64,000 bases of DNA from Diprion similis. Taxonomy: Eukaryota > Arthropoda > Insecta > Hymenoptera > Diprionidae. The notes under the pieces are model-generated. The model searched no databases, was not told where the DNA came from, and saw nothing but the letters and a program-made list of their open reading frames with translations. The DNA lies in contig NC_060117.1 in the NCBI RefSeq assembly GCF_021155765.1, positions 6,290,001 to 6,354,000 of the forward strand, read 5' to 3'. Of this stretch, positions 47,791 to 59,721 are shown one piece after another (the stretch's first letter is position 1; each line of letters starts with the position of its first letter). Position numbers and translations under genes: made by a program.

Positions 47791-50700
47791 TACTGTCCTT
47801 TTGAAAAACTGATTCCAACTTTATTCACAAGCTTGGCAAATTCTTCTATCGGGAAATAGTTACAATTCAATGGTCAGATTTGAAAGCTGCTCAATCAATA
47901 TTCCGAATGTTACAGCATTTAGTTTTAATCATAAAGTTTGTGATGGAACAGTTTTTTCTATTACACAAAACCACATGTATGCACATAAGGGTGACTTTAT
48001 ATTACAAAATAAATGAAAATTAAAATCAATATACATATATCAACCAAAAGTACATAAGATACCTAATATATTGTTTGGTTGCACTTTCATCCTTCGCTTC
48101 TCCATTATTTTCTATTTTTCTTAAATTCATTCGGTATTTGGTTATTTCAAGTATCCTGTAATCGGTACTGATTTCATATCACGAACCTCTGCGCAAAAAT
48201 TTTCTGCTGACATTCATTGTTGTGTACATAACCTAATCAGCCTTTCGATGCGAGCTGCGCTTTTTTCAGGTCACGAGTTAAACGTCGTGCGGATTTAGCT
48301 TCGCTTGCGTCTTTGCGAACGATTGTTCCTGCTAATTAGATGCAAAAATACTTGAATTATACGGTATTTAAAAAAATTCACCATTCGATTTTAGAACTGG
48401 CGGTAAATTTGAACCAGCAAAGAGTTCACCATAAACGAAAGTGGAAACTTGAGCCATTTCCTTCGGAAATTTGCTCTTCGAATTACATCGTTATCACTTT
48501 AAAAGAAATATCTCCCAGCAGCAGACGACAAATATTTGAACTACCGGGGTTACTGGAAAATGTAATACACGAGAAATAAATCGACAGTGTCTCTTTCAAG
48601 TGGCCATCGGAGTCTGATTCTCTAAGTGCCAAAAACTGTATCCGTCATTTTACATGGATATGACCTAATCCCACTGGATTACAACGATTATTACTATAAG
48701 GTCTTGTCAGTGTCACCGAAAAAAAGTTTGCGCAGGCATTGTTACGAAATAATTATAATAACAAAACAACACGGAAATCTCGCAATTCGTCACGGCAGTC
48801 TTCCGCAACCTTCTTCAAGCCCGAAACACAATGGCGCATTTCGCTAATACAAAGGATGTGTCACCTAACTCCCAAATTATGGTTACTAGTCTTTTTTTTT
48901 TGTTTTTTCTTTTAAATATACATCGCACACTGTATACTATATTTTCTTCACCTAATAACGTATCATTACAATAACACATATTTATTCGATTCACATCTCA
49001 CTTTGGAATGAAGTTTGAATGAATATTTTTCACAATCGTCGTTTTACCCCGAATATTTTTGGTAACTTTTTTTTATCACCAATTATTTCAGATCTGAAAA
49101 AACCGTGGAGTTTTTTTTTTTTTTTTTGTTTAACTACAATCCTTCTGCTTCTGGTTTTTCGTATATTCGTAAATACACGTCCTTCCGTTTCCGATTTTCG
49201 ATAAAAAGCATTGTCGTATGGATTCCAATAAAGCAGGATTGATTCTCTGCAGCTTTATTTCGAGCTTGGCTTTTCACGCTATCAGTTTAGGTGTCTGAAA
49301 AAATTGTGGTCCAAGCATTCTTTTCAGGCACAGGCACCGGTTGTGTTCGATGGAAGTAAACTTTTTTCCCTTGAGGCTCAGGCGCCAAAGTAACACAGAG
49401 AATGGCCAGCAGGATAGCCGGGGGCTGCTAAGAAATAAATGTTGATGAAAAGGAAGGGAAAAACGTGGTAACAGAAGAAAACGCTAAAGCTAAGGGAATT
49501 CGACCGAAGAAAAACTACGTAATATATACCCTAACGTAGATATCGCGTGTGCTTTTTCGATAAAACTTTTTTTCGTAATCGAGGAGTTTCGCATGTCGAA
49601 ATAACTGCTGAACCGCGTCGAAGAAGAAAAGGATTAGATTATTTGAAGTATGTACTAGAATTTCCTTAGAAACATTCAAATAATGAAAAGCAAAAAAAAA
49701 AAAAAAATTCCAAGCTACTTTCTGCTCTTTAAGAATTATATTTGCAAAATATTTTCTAAACGTTATTCATACTCTTTTATTTACACACCTGAATTATTAT
49801 TGCCTGCATACCGGATTCACGCAGAACGCTCCAAATTAATAAGCGGATCTAAGTTTTCACCGGAAATGTTCATCGACCGTGTGTATAATGACATAATCCT
49901 TGAGATTCCTTGAATTTTCTACGCACAGTTACAAGTCTGAAACACGCTGCAAGAAACAATGCAAAGCATAAACTGACTCGCTGGCTTTATTTCTCACCAG
50001 GTGAGAAACAGATTTGTATCTTTCCAAACTCATGTTCATAGATCATCTTCTCTTCCTGAGAGTTGTCAATAAACGTATAGTTTTGTATTTACATATGCAC
50101 TGCATTTTGTGCAAGACTGTTCAAGGACTGCCAAAACATCATAACTCAAGAAATATGGAATGCTAATTGTTTTTCCAACATCATGATTCAGCGTAGAAAT
50201 CCGAGGCTGGCCACAAATTTTTGTAAAAAAAATTCCACGATATTTTCAGATTTTCTAGAACCAAAGTCGCAGTTTTCCCTGACATTTTTCCGGTTCTAAA
50301 GTTACTAAAACCTAAATCGTTCAGTTTATTACCTTTGAAGTCGGTTTAAATTCAAATTGAAAAAAGAATATGATGTACAAAAAAATTAGCTTAAGCCAAC
50401 TTCTTTTCTCGACGTAAAGAAGTAAATTTTTTCACCTCAAAAAATCATTTCTAATTCCTATTACAGAAAAATGGTATCTTCGCTATCTTCCATGGCCAAA
50501 ATAAAAATTTACCTTTAAATTCCCTGATATTTCCAGACTTTGTGTGGCTACCCTGAGTTCTCCCTACAGCATCTAAGAAAATCGAGTCAATCTCTTCTCA
50601 AGTATTTTGATATTCATTTTCGTTATGACCATAATGTGTTTGTGAACAAGGCCAGCAAAGGAAGATGTCACAACAGCGACAGTATCTTGGTTCAATTACA

Positions 50701-51190
50701 AGAATCTTGGTCTGGCTAGCGTCACTGCCATTGTAGAGATCGTAGAGCTGGAGTGTCATTAGAGTTGGAGGTACCATGCGTGACAATAATCGCATGGTTA
50801 GGTTCTTCGTCACACTTTTGTTTTCACCGTACTCATCATAGCGTCACACTTGGTGATCGCAGGGACGAAATTCAGTGGATAGATTTTTTATTATACGCTC
50901 CTGGAACAAGAGACACTGAGAAAAATGTGAAATATCTTTCGAATTATCCATCGTGCATTTGGAATGTTGATGGTAACATTCCTACCGCAGGATAGTGAAT
51001 ATGATCATGAGACGCCATTGTTCATTAGATATATATATTTTCTACTGTCTACGATGAGAATTTGAACGATGGACTACCGAATCGTTAGATTCCTTTGACC
51101 TCGCGGAAGATAAGAAGCATGAAACCAATTTTGAATGAAATGAATTCGTCCCTGAAGGGCAGGCAACCTGTGATAGTTCTCCCTCCCATA
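47791..51190. other. Intergenic, no gene recognised
   Basis: AT-rich with poly-T runs. Short open frames lack features of real genes. The right end is the upstream region of the glycine-rich protein gene. Confidence 0.45.
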
Positions 51191-51205
51191 TGCTAGTTCA
51201 ACGGC

Positions 51206-51213
51206 TATATAAG
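51206..51213 (+). promoter_or_regulatory. TATA box of the glycine-rich secreted protein gene
   Basis: TATATAAG lies about 130 bp upstream of the start codon at 51335. A start site about 25-30 bp downstream would fall near AGAGAGTCACTT (51233-51245). No other TATA-like word lies closer. Confidence 0.6.
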
Positions 51214-51334
51214 AGGTGTAACTGGGAGCGAAGAGAGTCACTTTTGAATCAGCTGAGTGCTAGAAGATCAGAAGACTTAGTTGGAGTGTGTTTTCGGAAA
51301 TTTCTTGTCTCGTATTTCATAGTAGTTATTAAAA

Positions 51335-54300
51335 ATGAGACTCCTGTGTGGTGTCTCAACCTTTTTCCTTATCTTCTGCGCAAGTGACAGTGCTCATACT
51401 GTACCGAATCAGAAGAATAGAGGTTCCAGATCAACCGTGGACAATGTTCTGTTGTTAGATAAAAAATCTGACGAAAGATTATCCATTGATTTAAACGATA
51501 AACGGAGCAATGCGTCGATCGCGTTTGATGATAAAGAGGGCGAAGCTGAGGATGGAAGAATATTGGCTAAGCCGGAAGAATTCCGGAAGACGAAAAAGCC
51601 GCGAACTTTTCTTGGACCACTAAGTTTGGATTTCAAAGATAAGTTGAATCCGAAACGTGGCATAATCTACGACACACGCGACAGTATTGGTGGTGGCTTC
51701 ACTGGTGGTTAGTGCAAAATTTTTATACACTCTGTAATATTAAAACACAACGTGCCATCAACTTACTGCTTCATATTAATAATTTTTCGAGACATTCCGA
51801 GGTCAAAGATTCAACTATTTAAAATTTTGGTCCGTCTGTAATTCTATCTTTCCATTCACTCCACAGGCTTCAGCTGTTGTGGATCCAGGTATGGAAGTTC
51901 AATGTACCCCGAGAGACCTGAATATGGTTACAGCGAGTCCTCTGGGGGTGGACGATATTCGTACAGACCATCAGGACGCCCAAGTGACAGGTTGTGGCAA
52001 AATTACGATTGTATTATTCACTCACATCTCTCATAAGATTATCTGACGTCGTATTGGCTCACAGTCATTTCATATTCCATACCACAAAGGTGCGTGAAAT
52101 ATAACTCCTGTTCCCTAACTCATCAAAATTTATTTAAAAACTGTGATGCTACTCTTTCACTTCTCGATAGACTAATCACGTTAATAAATATTTTGATACA
52201 TTGTAGTGTCAACTGTTTGACGGATCACAGCTCGTTGCATCTGCTCGGTACGAAAGTAGCTGACTTTCTCAAGCGACAAGTACACCAATTTTTTGATATA
52301 TTGTACTGCAAAAAGTAGGTTACTCGATGTATATAGTCGACTGATCGTACCTATGCTGAATTCATAAAACATTTTTTTTCAACCTTTTCACTTTACATAC
52401 TTGTGCTGGAAATGGTTTGTATCTCCATTTTAAGCATCCAAGATGTTCTGCGACAAAGTTAGGTGGCCAGAATAATTATTTATCCTTATAATTGGACCCA
52501 GTGGTCCCAAACACTACTCCACGTTAATAAAGTGATATAACAATTCGATTGGTACACTCTTGGTGTAATTCACACATTGTGAGAATGGTCCGCTACGATA
52601 TAAGGTATTCATTAGTTCCCTTCATACGATAGGTATGGCACACCGAGTTCTGGTCATCCGTCAGATTCGTTTGACGGAGATCGTCGGCCTGGCGGTGGAG
52701 GGGGAGGCGGTAGTTACGGTGGTAGCTCTGGAGGATCATATCCCTCGAGATACGGGCCACCCAGAGGAGGCTACAGCGGTGGAAGTGACGGGGACAGGTA
52801 TGATGAAACCGCAAACTCATGAGTCTTGTATAACACAAGTAACACATAGTCGACTCACATTTGACATATCGCGGGCAGAAAATGGAGTCGACGAATTGGA
52901 GAACAATGAAGAGAGCGTATTTGAAACCAATAATTTACCGTATTTCAACCATACGGCCACGATTGTTCGTTAGGTTGTTAATTGATATTCAGTAGTGTAC
53001 CTACAAGTCGCTTGTAAATTGACTTGTCGTCAACGAAAAATGGGTAAACGATGAAACTATGAAAAATCTTCAAGACGTTTTTGAAGATATTCGTCGACAT
53101 AGTACCAAGGTTGGATCAGGTTCGACTTTTGGTCTATTGACAGTCATTACCACATCTCACAATCAGGCAAACAGTCAGCATCTTTCCGACTTTCTCATAC
53201 CCAACCCATTACAGGTATAACAACGAATTTCGCCCAGGCTATGGAGGTTCATCGTCATCCAGTTCGGCAGGATCTAGTGGATTATACGGTCGACCGAGTT
53301 TTAGTATAAATGGACTTGGTACCTACGATCAGGGACATGGATCTGGTTATGGTGGAAGTGGTTCGAGTATCGGAAGTAGTTTTGGCGGAGGTGGATCGAG
53401 CGGTGGCCACAGTGGCTATGGTGGTATTGGGTCTAGTGAAGCCGGCTATGGTGCAAGTGGACCAGGAGGTTTTGGAAGCAGTGGATCTGGTGGAGGTGGA
53501 GGATACAGTGGCTATGGAGGTAGTAACAGTGGTCCCTTTGGCTTTGGTGGTTTTGGATCAATGGATCACGGGTTTGGCGGAGGTGGAAGTTACGGTCACG
53601 GAGAAGGAGGAATGATGCCAAGTCATTCTGCTGGCGGAAACATTCAGACCCAGAAGGTCAGTTATCGTTATATTGGGCTATTTTTTGGGATGAGGAATTC
53701 CCAGGCTTTGTGAATGATGAATCGTACCCTATTTTATCAGGCCTTGGCTCTGAAAGCTCTTGCTGGTGTTGCGCTGATAGGAGCTGCTGCTGCCTTAGCA
53801 ACGAATCCAGTGCTGTTGCCTCTGGGAAGAAAGAGGCGGTCAGCTGCTGACAATTTCTGGAATGAACATCCTTTGATGTTATTGAAGGAGTATATTTCCC
53901 AGGTACTTTGAGTTCCTCCTCAAAATAGATATCGATCATGTCATCATTCTACTTCCGCACGTAAGTTGAATACATTGATTCCTTTACCACGTTAATCGAC
54001 ATGCTTAATCCGCAGATACCTAGAAACGATATTAAGAAAGAAGATATCGTTATTCTAAGTCGTTTCCTGGCGTCCCGAAAGTGTGTTGCCAGACTGGCTT
54101 GTGAAGTACAACGAGAATACTTCGCGGAACTCGCGCAATACAAAAACATAAACGATAGAGAAAACAGCATATATTACAACTTGGAACGTCGATTTTTGGA
54201 TTTGTATGACAACAATAACTTTTTATATAATATTTACCTGGTTAACGCCATTCACTGTCTAAGGATTGATCGTATATAACTTTCAGGGTACAAAGCAACA

Positions 54301-54416
54301 TTTTGAACAACAATTACCTCAATGAACATTTGAAGAAAGAGATCAAACTGGCCTTAGCGATTGGTGCCCAAGAAGGAAAATGTGAAATCTTTCTGTGCAC
54401 CGTGCCGGTGGACTGA
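51335..54416 (+). CDS. Secreted glycine-rich protein with DM4/12-like C-terminus, 7 exons
   Basis: Exons 51335-51707, 51867-51990, 52633-52797, 53215-53656, 53741-53902, 54016-54203 and 54287-54416 join in frame to 527 residues. Residues 1-19 are a signal peptide (MRLLCGVSTFFLIFCASDS). Next comes a charged segment of about 105 residues, then a long Gly/Ser/Tyr-rich region (GYGGSG-like and GGGG runs) coded by exons 2-4. A hydrophobic Ala/Leu stretch (ALALKALAGVALIGAAAALA) follows, then a furin-type site RKRR before SAAD. The end has paired cysteines (CVARLACEVQRE, GKCEIFLC) resembling the insect DM4/12 domain. Exons 3 and 4 both begin by completing AG|G TAT (Arg-Tyr), which suggests duplicated exons. 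Function is unknown; such proteins are found in cuticle, silk or other extracellular layers. Not a classical chitin-binding cuticle protein. Confidence 0.88.
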
Positions 54417-54443
54417 TAAACATTGTTCACTGATTAAGTTTTT

Positions 54444-54449
54444 AATAAA
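54444..54449 (+). terminator. Polyadenylation signal of the glycine-rich gene
   Basis: AATAAA 28 bases after the stop codon, in AT-rich sequence. Confidence 0.65.
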
Positions 54450-55377
54450 TTTAAGTGCTCACCAAAATAACTGTATTACATTAAACACATCTGCTCTTGT
54501 TTGGTTATAATTGCTCACTTAGGTTGTTCTTTATTTTTTTCCTAATCACAAAGTAGATTCCCAATTCAATATTATGGGTATATGTTTGAAATGATCACTT
54601 ACTTCGCGTGTAACTCATAATTGGCTGATAGAACACTTGGACCAGTAGAACAGGATATAAGCTTTATTATCTGGCTGATAGATTAAGTCTGTGAGATTTG
54701 TACTGCCATCTAGCGGTTGGTTTTCGATCGTCGATAAGTTAGAGACGAATTTTATATTACCAACGGAATCCCCGTAAGAATAGAAAGCGTATAATAAATG
54801 AATGCTCACTTCTATGGGTTTTTTTGAAACTGACGTGTCCCAAGGCAGTAACCTTGGAAAACGGCAACCGACACAACGTGGCAGTCTGAAAGCGAGCAGA
54901 CGGCCTTGTTAATGCTTTAGTAATAAGTATTGTTTGATCGACGAGTGTCGAGCAAAATGACAACGAATTTTAATTCAGCTACGTAAAGGCTTAGTGAGTC
55001 GATCCCATTTTCAACATATCCAGTTTATCAACTATTCACACGTGGCGGTCTGTAACCGCGGTAAAAAACGGATAATCCCGTTGAGGTTAGATTCACTCGT
55101 CAAACGCACAAACGGTGCACTTGAAAATTGCCGTATACGGCAAATATTCGACACCGAGTTGGAACATGTTGAACGTTTTGATATTTTGAAGTTAGCAAAC
55201 TTGAATTGGCTGTAGAATCTTGAAGAGAAAGAGCGTGAGTAATTTGTTTTTTATATAAAATTTGATAATTTTACTTTCAGAAATTTTTTTATACAAATTT
55301 ATAACCGATAAAATTATTGTTGACATTATCTTTATTGGCACTACAGTTTTAGCCAGTATTCGTCGACGTAGAGAATC
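54450..55377 (+). promoter_or_regulatory. Gap and 5' region of SLC33A1
   Basis: Separates the glycine-rich gene from SLC33A1. On the plus strand AAGAGC | gtgagt at about 55234 and an acceptor TTGGCACTACAG at about 55347 could bound a 5' UTR intron. An open frame at 54994-55215 upstream of it would then be a leader or uORF. No TATA box stood out. Confidence 0.35.
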
Positions 55378-58300
55378 ATGAAACGACGTTCAGAAAAAAA
55401 GAATACCATCGAGGATGGAAGTGGTGAACCATTCGACGCTCAACAACACGGAGATATTCGTGGCGACGAGAAAAACATCGCTATATTATTCTTTCTCTAT
55501 CTTCTACAAGGCATTCCAATCGGTCTATCCAGTGCTATTCCTATGATACTCCAAAACAGAGGAGTTTCGTATCGTCAGCAGGTAAATAAATAAAAAATAA
55601 TCCAGAACAATCAATAATTAAATTAAACTTATGAGAAAACAGTTAATAACATATTTTCAGATCCAAAATTTATATGGAAGAAAAAGTATTTCACGATTTA
55701 TATAGATTTTATTTTGACTATTTTTCATCAAAGTTTTAATACTGATCTGTTTTTATAACGTTTAATTCGGATGAATATCACTTCGACTTATTGTTAACTT
55801 TTTATTAACTGTGCCGAAGTAATATTTTTATAAGATTCTTTGAAAATGCTAAGGATAGTGTAACAAAGTCGATAACATTATGTTCTTAATGTATCAACCG
55901 TTCTTTTCCTGCAATTGTTTTCAGTTTTCTGTCACGCCTCAGGAAATCACCTATTATGATGCTTCGATTCATGTATTTGTCACATATATTTGCATAGTAA
56001 ATTGTACGTTTCAGTCTTGTGATAAAATCAACAGTACGAAAAAACGAGTTCATTTCAATGCACATTGACTCTTATCACTCAAACTACATTACTCAGCGTC
56101 AGAGAAAACTCTTATCTCAAATTTTTGCAGTAAAACATTTATCAATAAATGGAAAAACTTGCGTTATTATCTTTGAAGTTACATAAAAATATCGTATTTA
56201 TTGTAGAACTATTGCACATGCTTCGAAGTCATTAGTATTTTGGAGCACAATGATTTTTATCACTTATGCATTAATAATCATTTTTTTTTCCTCTGTTTCA
56301 GGCAGAGTTTAGTTTTGTAAATTGGCCGTTCTCGCTAAAATTATTATGGGCTCCGATCGTTGACTCCATGTTCTCCCAGAGATTTGGGCGAAGAAAAACT
56401 TGGCTTATACCTACTCAGTATTGCATGGGGCTATTCATGCTCTTTTTATCTAGTAACATAGACACTTGGCTCGGCGACAAGAATACACACCCAAACATAG
56501 AATTATTGACTGCGCTATTTTTTTCTCTCAACTTCCTCGCCGCCACTCAGGACGTAGCGGTCGATGGTTGGGCCCTTACCATGCTCAAAAGGTATCTGGT
56601 CACTGCTCGGATGCAATAAAGCTATCAAAGACTGTAAAAACTTAATCTTGTTAATTTTTCTAGGTGTAACGTGGGTCACGCATCCACATGCAACAGCGTC
56701 GGACAAACTGCAGGCTATTTCCTCGGTTATGTGTTATTTATAGCACTTGAATCGGCAGCATTTTGCAACGGTTATTTGAGATCAACGCCGTCCGAAGAAG
56801 GACTGGTCACATTACCGGGATTCCTTCAATTCTGGGGTTGGATATTTATCGGCACAACAACCCTGGTCGCAATTTTCAAACACGAGGACAGCGTTGGGCC
56901 TTATAAAGATGAACCAGAAATGGATATAACGCATGCATATAAATTGTTATTAGATATCATCAAGTTGCCGAGTATTAAAACACTGGCGATCATTTTGTTA
57001 ACTGCCAAGGTTTGTCGATTGTGACTTACTCAGGGACTTTTTTCCCAATCTGTTATCAATACTTCGATCGAATTTGATAAACTATCGAACTGTCGTTCTA
57101 GATTGGATTTTCTGCTTGTGATGCTGTGACAGGTCTGAAAATGGTAGACGCTGGTATTCCTAAGGAAAAGATGGCTTTAATGGCAGTTCCTATGGTGCCG
57201 CTTCAAATTGTTTTACCATTGGCCATAGCAAAATATACCGTCGGACCAAGGCCAATGGACGTTTACTTGAAGGCTATGCCGTACAGGTAAAGTTAAAAGC
57301 AGATAACATATCACATGGTCATTAATTCTGCAGTTAGATAGTTGCTATTATCTATACAATGTTCGACATTTGAAGTTTCTAAAGTTTTGCTAATATTTTT
57401 CCATCGGGTATCTGATGTTTTAACCAATTTTTAGCTACTTCGTAATTAACGTCATACTGGACAAAAGTTATTGTACATTAGTATGATTGGATCTACGAAA
57501 TAACAAAGTTTTAATCAATTTTATCAAAGGCCAGTTATCACAAGGATTATGCGAGATTCTTTGGAGGACTGCTCTCGGCCGCTGTCTAATCTTGCTTGAA
57601 AAGTGGCGACGATTTCTATTCCACCTCTTTTTATTAGCTGCAACAACCTAGAACACAAGGACAGACCTAATTCTTAAAGGGGGGGTATCAGCGTAAAAAA
57701 AACACTTTTTCTGTGAATTTTTTTTCAAAGTATGGATTGGAAAAATTCATTGAAACCTTTAGTGCATTATTAAGCATACTTTTAACAATATTCTGTAATT
57801 TTTTCATGCAGAAATATTGCGGAACAAGCAGGTTACAGAGCTTGTCCCAGAGCGTTTTAAAAAAAAAACCATTTGCGGTGTTCACTATATCTCGGTCGGA
57901 AATTAACTGAAATCAAAAACCATTGAAATTTAGTCAAAGTATTATCAAATCCTCCCCCCAACGTTCTACGAATTTTTTTTTTTTTCATTTAGAAATTTTT
58001 GGTGGCCATCTGAAGTGTAAACTGCTATTTTCCACGAAAAATTCCACCATTTTGTGGGTGGGAAACCCCCTTAATGTTAAAAAAAAAAATTTTAACTTAA
58101 CGTTGGGGGGAGGTATTTTATATGTAGAAAATGTGTACCAAGTTTGGAACGAATCGGTCAAGTAGTTTGTAAATGGCAGTGAACACGGACTTTGAAAAAC
58201 TAGTTTTCAGAAAAACGCGTTCAAAGTTTATTGAGCTAAAAAAGTGAAGAGAAAAAAAGCTCTGTCACCGGCTTGTTTTGCAATATTTCTGCATGAAAAA

Positions 58301-59721
58301 ATTACAGAATATTGTTAAAAGTATGCTTAATAATTTACAAAAGGTTTCAATAAATTTGCTCAATCCATACTTTCAAAAAAAATTCACAAAAAAGTGTTTT
58401 TTTTTTTACGCTGAAACCCTTACCCCCCCCCCCCCCCCCCCCCAAGAATAATAAAAAATAGATACATCCAAGATAATAACTCAACCGTTGAATAATTTCA
58501 CAGGCTGGCTTTTGGATTGGTTGCCGCGTTTTTAGTATGGCTTACACCCTTTGTAGTGGTGAATGGAGATGTTCCACTTTATTACTACATCGGCCTCATC
58601 GTCGTTTACTCCATCCATCAGGTAGTGTAGCCATCACCTTTTGGCGATTGCATCCATCTTCTTGTATCATTTTACAAAAATTTATATCACTCGTGTTTTA
58701 TCAACTTTCAGGTCACTCTCTACAGCATGTTTGTAGCTGTGATGGCATTCTTTGCAAGAATAAGCGATCCTGCTGTGGGTGGTACTTACATGACGCTACT
58801 CAATACGCTGTCCAATCTCGGTGGGAATTGGCCGGCTACAACCGCTCTCTGGTTTGTTGATGCTTTCACCTTCAGGCAATGCAGTACGGATCCTACAAAT
58901 GATTGCAGTACCGTAGCTGAACGAGAGGTGAGCCGTGACGCTATTATAATGCTTGACGTTGTTTGCAGGAGTTCCTTAAAACTGCGTGAAGCTCCAGTAG
59001 CATAATTCCAAATTTTTCGCTATCGTACGATCGAAATGTGTTGTTTTTTTCTGAAAAATTCTTAATTTTGTTTTCAAATTCATCATTTCTCGTAATTTTT
59101 TCACCAGAATAAATTAATATAAAGCATTGTTATTGACAATAACGTCAACCATTAAAATCGGTATCTCAAAAATTGCTCAACCGATTCACCTCAATCTTGG
59201 AAACAGTATTTTTGGTCAAGTGTATTCACTTTGCTACAATCCGAATTTTTTTTTTTTTTACAAAATTACAACCGTTTTGAAGCTGGAATTCGATTATTTC
59301 GTCCAGAATTTACGTATACTTTTTCTAATTAACGAAAAATTTGATGGTGAAAAAAAAGTGGATTCGCAAAACATGTCAACGAGCGAAATGGTCAACATTA
59401 TTATCAATAAATGGTTTCTTTAAATTGATTCTTTTACCGGTGTTACTTGTATACATGAAAAGGTAAGGAAATATGATTCTCTCTGAAATAATAAAAGTCA
59501 CTAAAATCTGATTGTTAATTGTACTTGTAATACTCTTTCAGCAATGTGTGAATACTAGTGCTGGCAAGTGTCACACACAGTTGGATGGATACTACATTGA
59601 AAGTTTACTTTGCGTTATCATTGGTATTGTCTGGCTGAGGTGGGGGCGAAGGAAAATCAACTATTTACAAAATAAACCACATTCGGCATGGCAAGTGGTG
59701 ACACCGCATCATAAAAGTTAA
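55378..59721 (+). CDS. Acetyl-CoA transporter, SLC33A1 (AT-1) family, 7 exons
   Basis: Major-facilitator-type transporter of the ER membrane that carries acetyl-CoA into the lumen for protein and ganglioside acetylation. Coding exons 55378-55581, 56302-56591, 56664-57009, 57102-57286, 58504-58621, 58712-58927 and 59542-59721 join in frame to 512 residues, close to vertebrate length (about 550). Signature stretches include GIPIGLSSAIPMILQNRGV in the first membrane segment, AATQDVAVDGWALTML, and AVGGTYMTLLNTLSNLGGNW. About 11-12 hydrophobic segments are visible, with a short charged N-terminus and a basic C-terminal tail. Splice phases are consistent throughout (0, 2, 0, 2, 0, 0). The large intron 4 carries a transposable element. 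Orthology to SLC33A1 is clear; substrate is taken from the family. Confidence 0.96.
57676..58445. mobile_element. Non-autonomous element with ~200-bp inverted termini, copy 2
   Basis: Same family as 3221-3978 but with the interior in the opposite orientation (GTGTTCACTATATCTCGGTC on plus here, its reverse complement there). Ends in a run of 21 C (58423-58443), mirrored by a G-tract at 57679. Sits wholly within intron 4 of SLC33A1. Confidence 0.9.

Noticed and set aside
53310..53615. Valine-rich frame overlapping the glycine-rich exon
   Set aside because: It is the +1 shadow of GGT/GGA-rich codons; the in-frame glycine-rich reading joins correctly to its neighbours.
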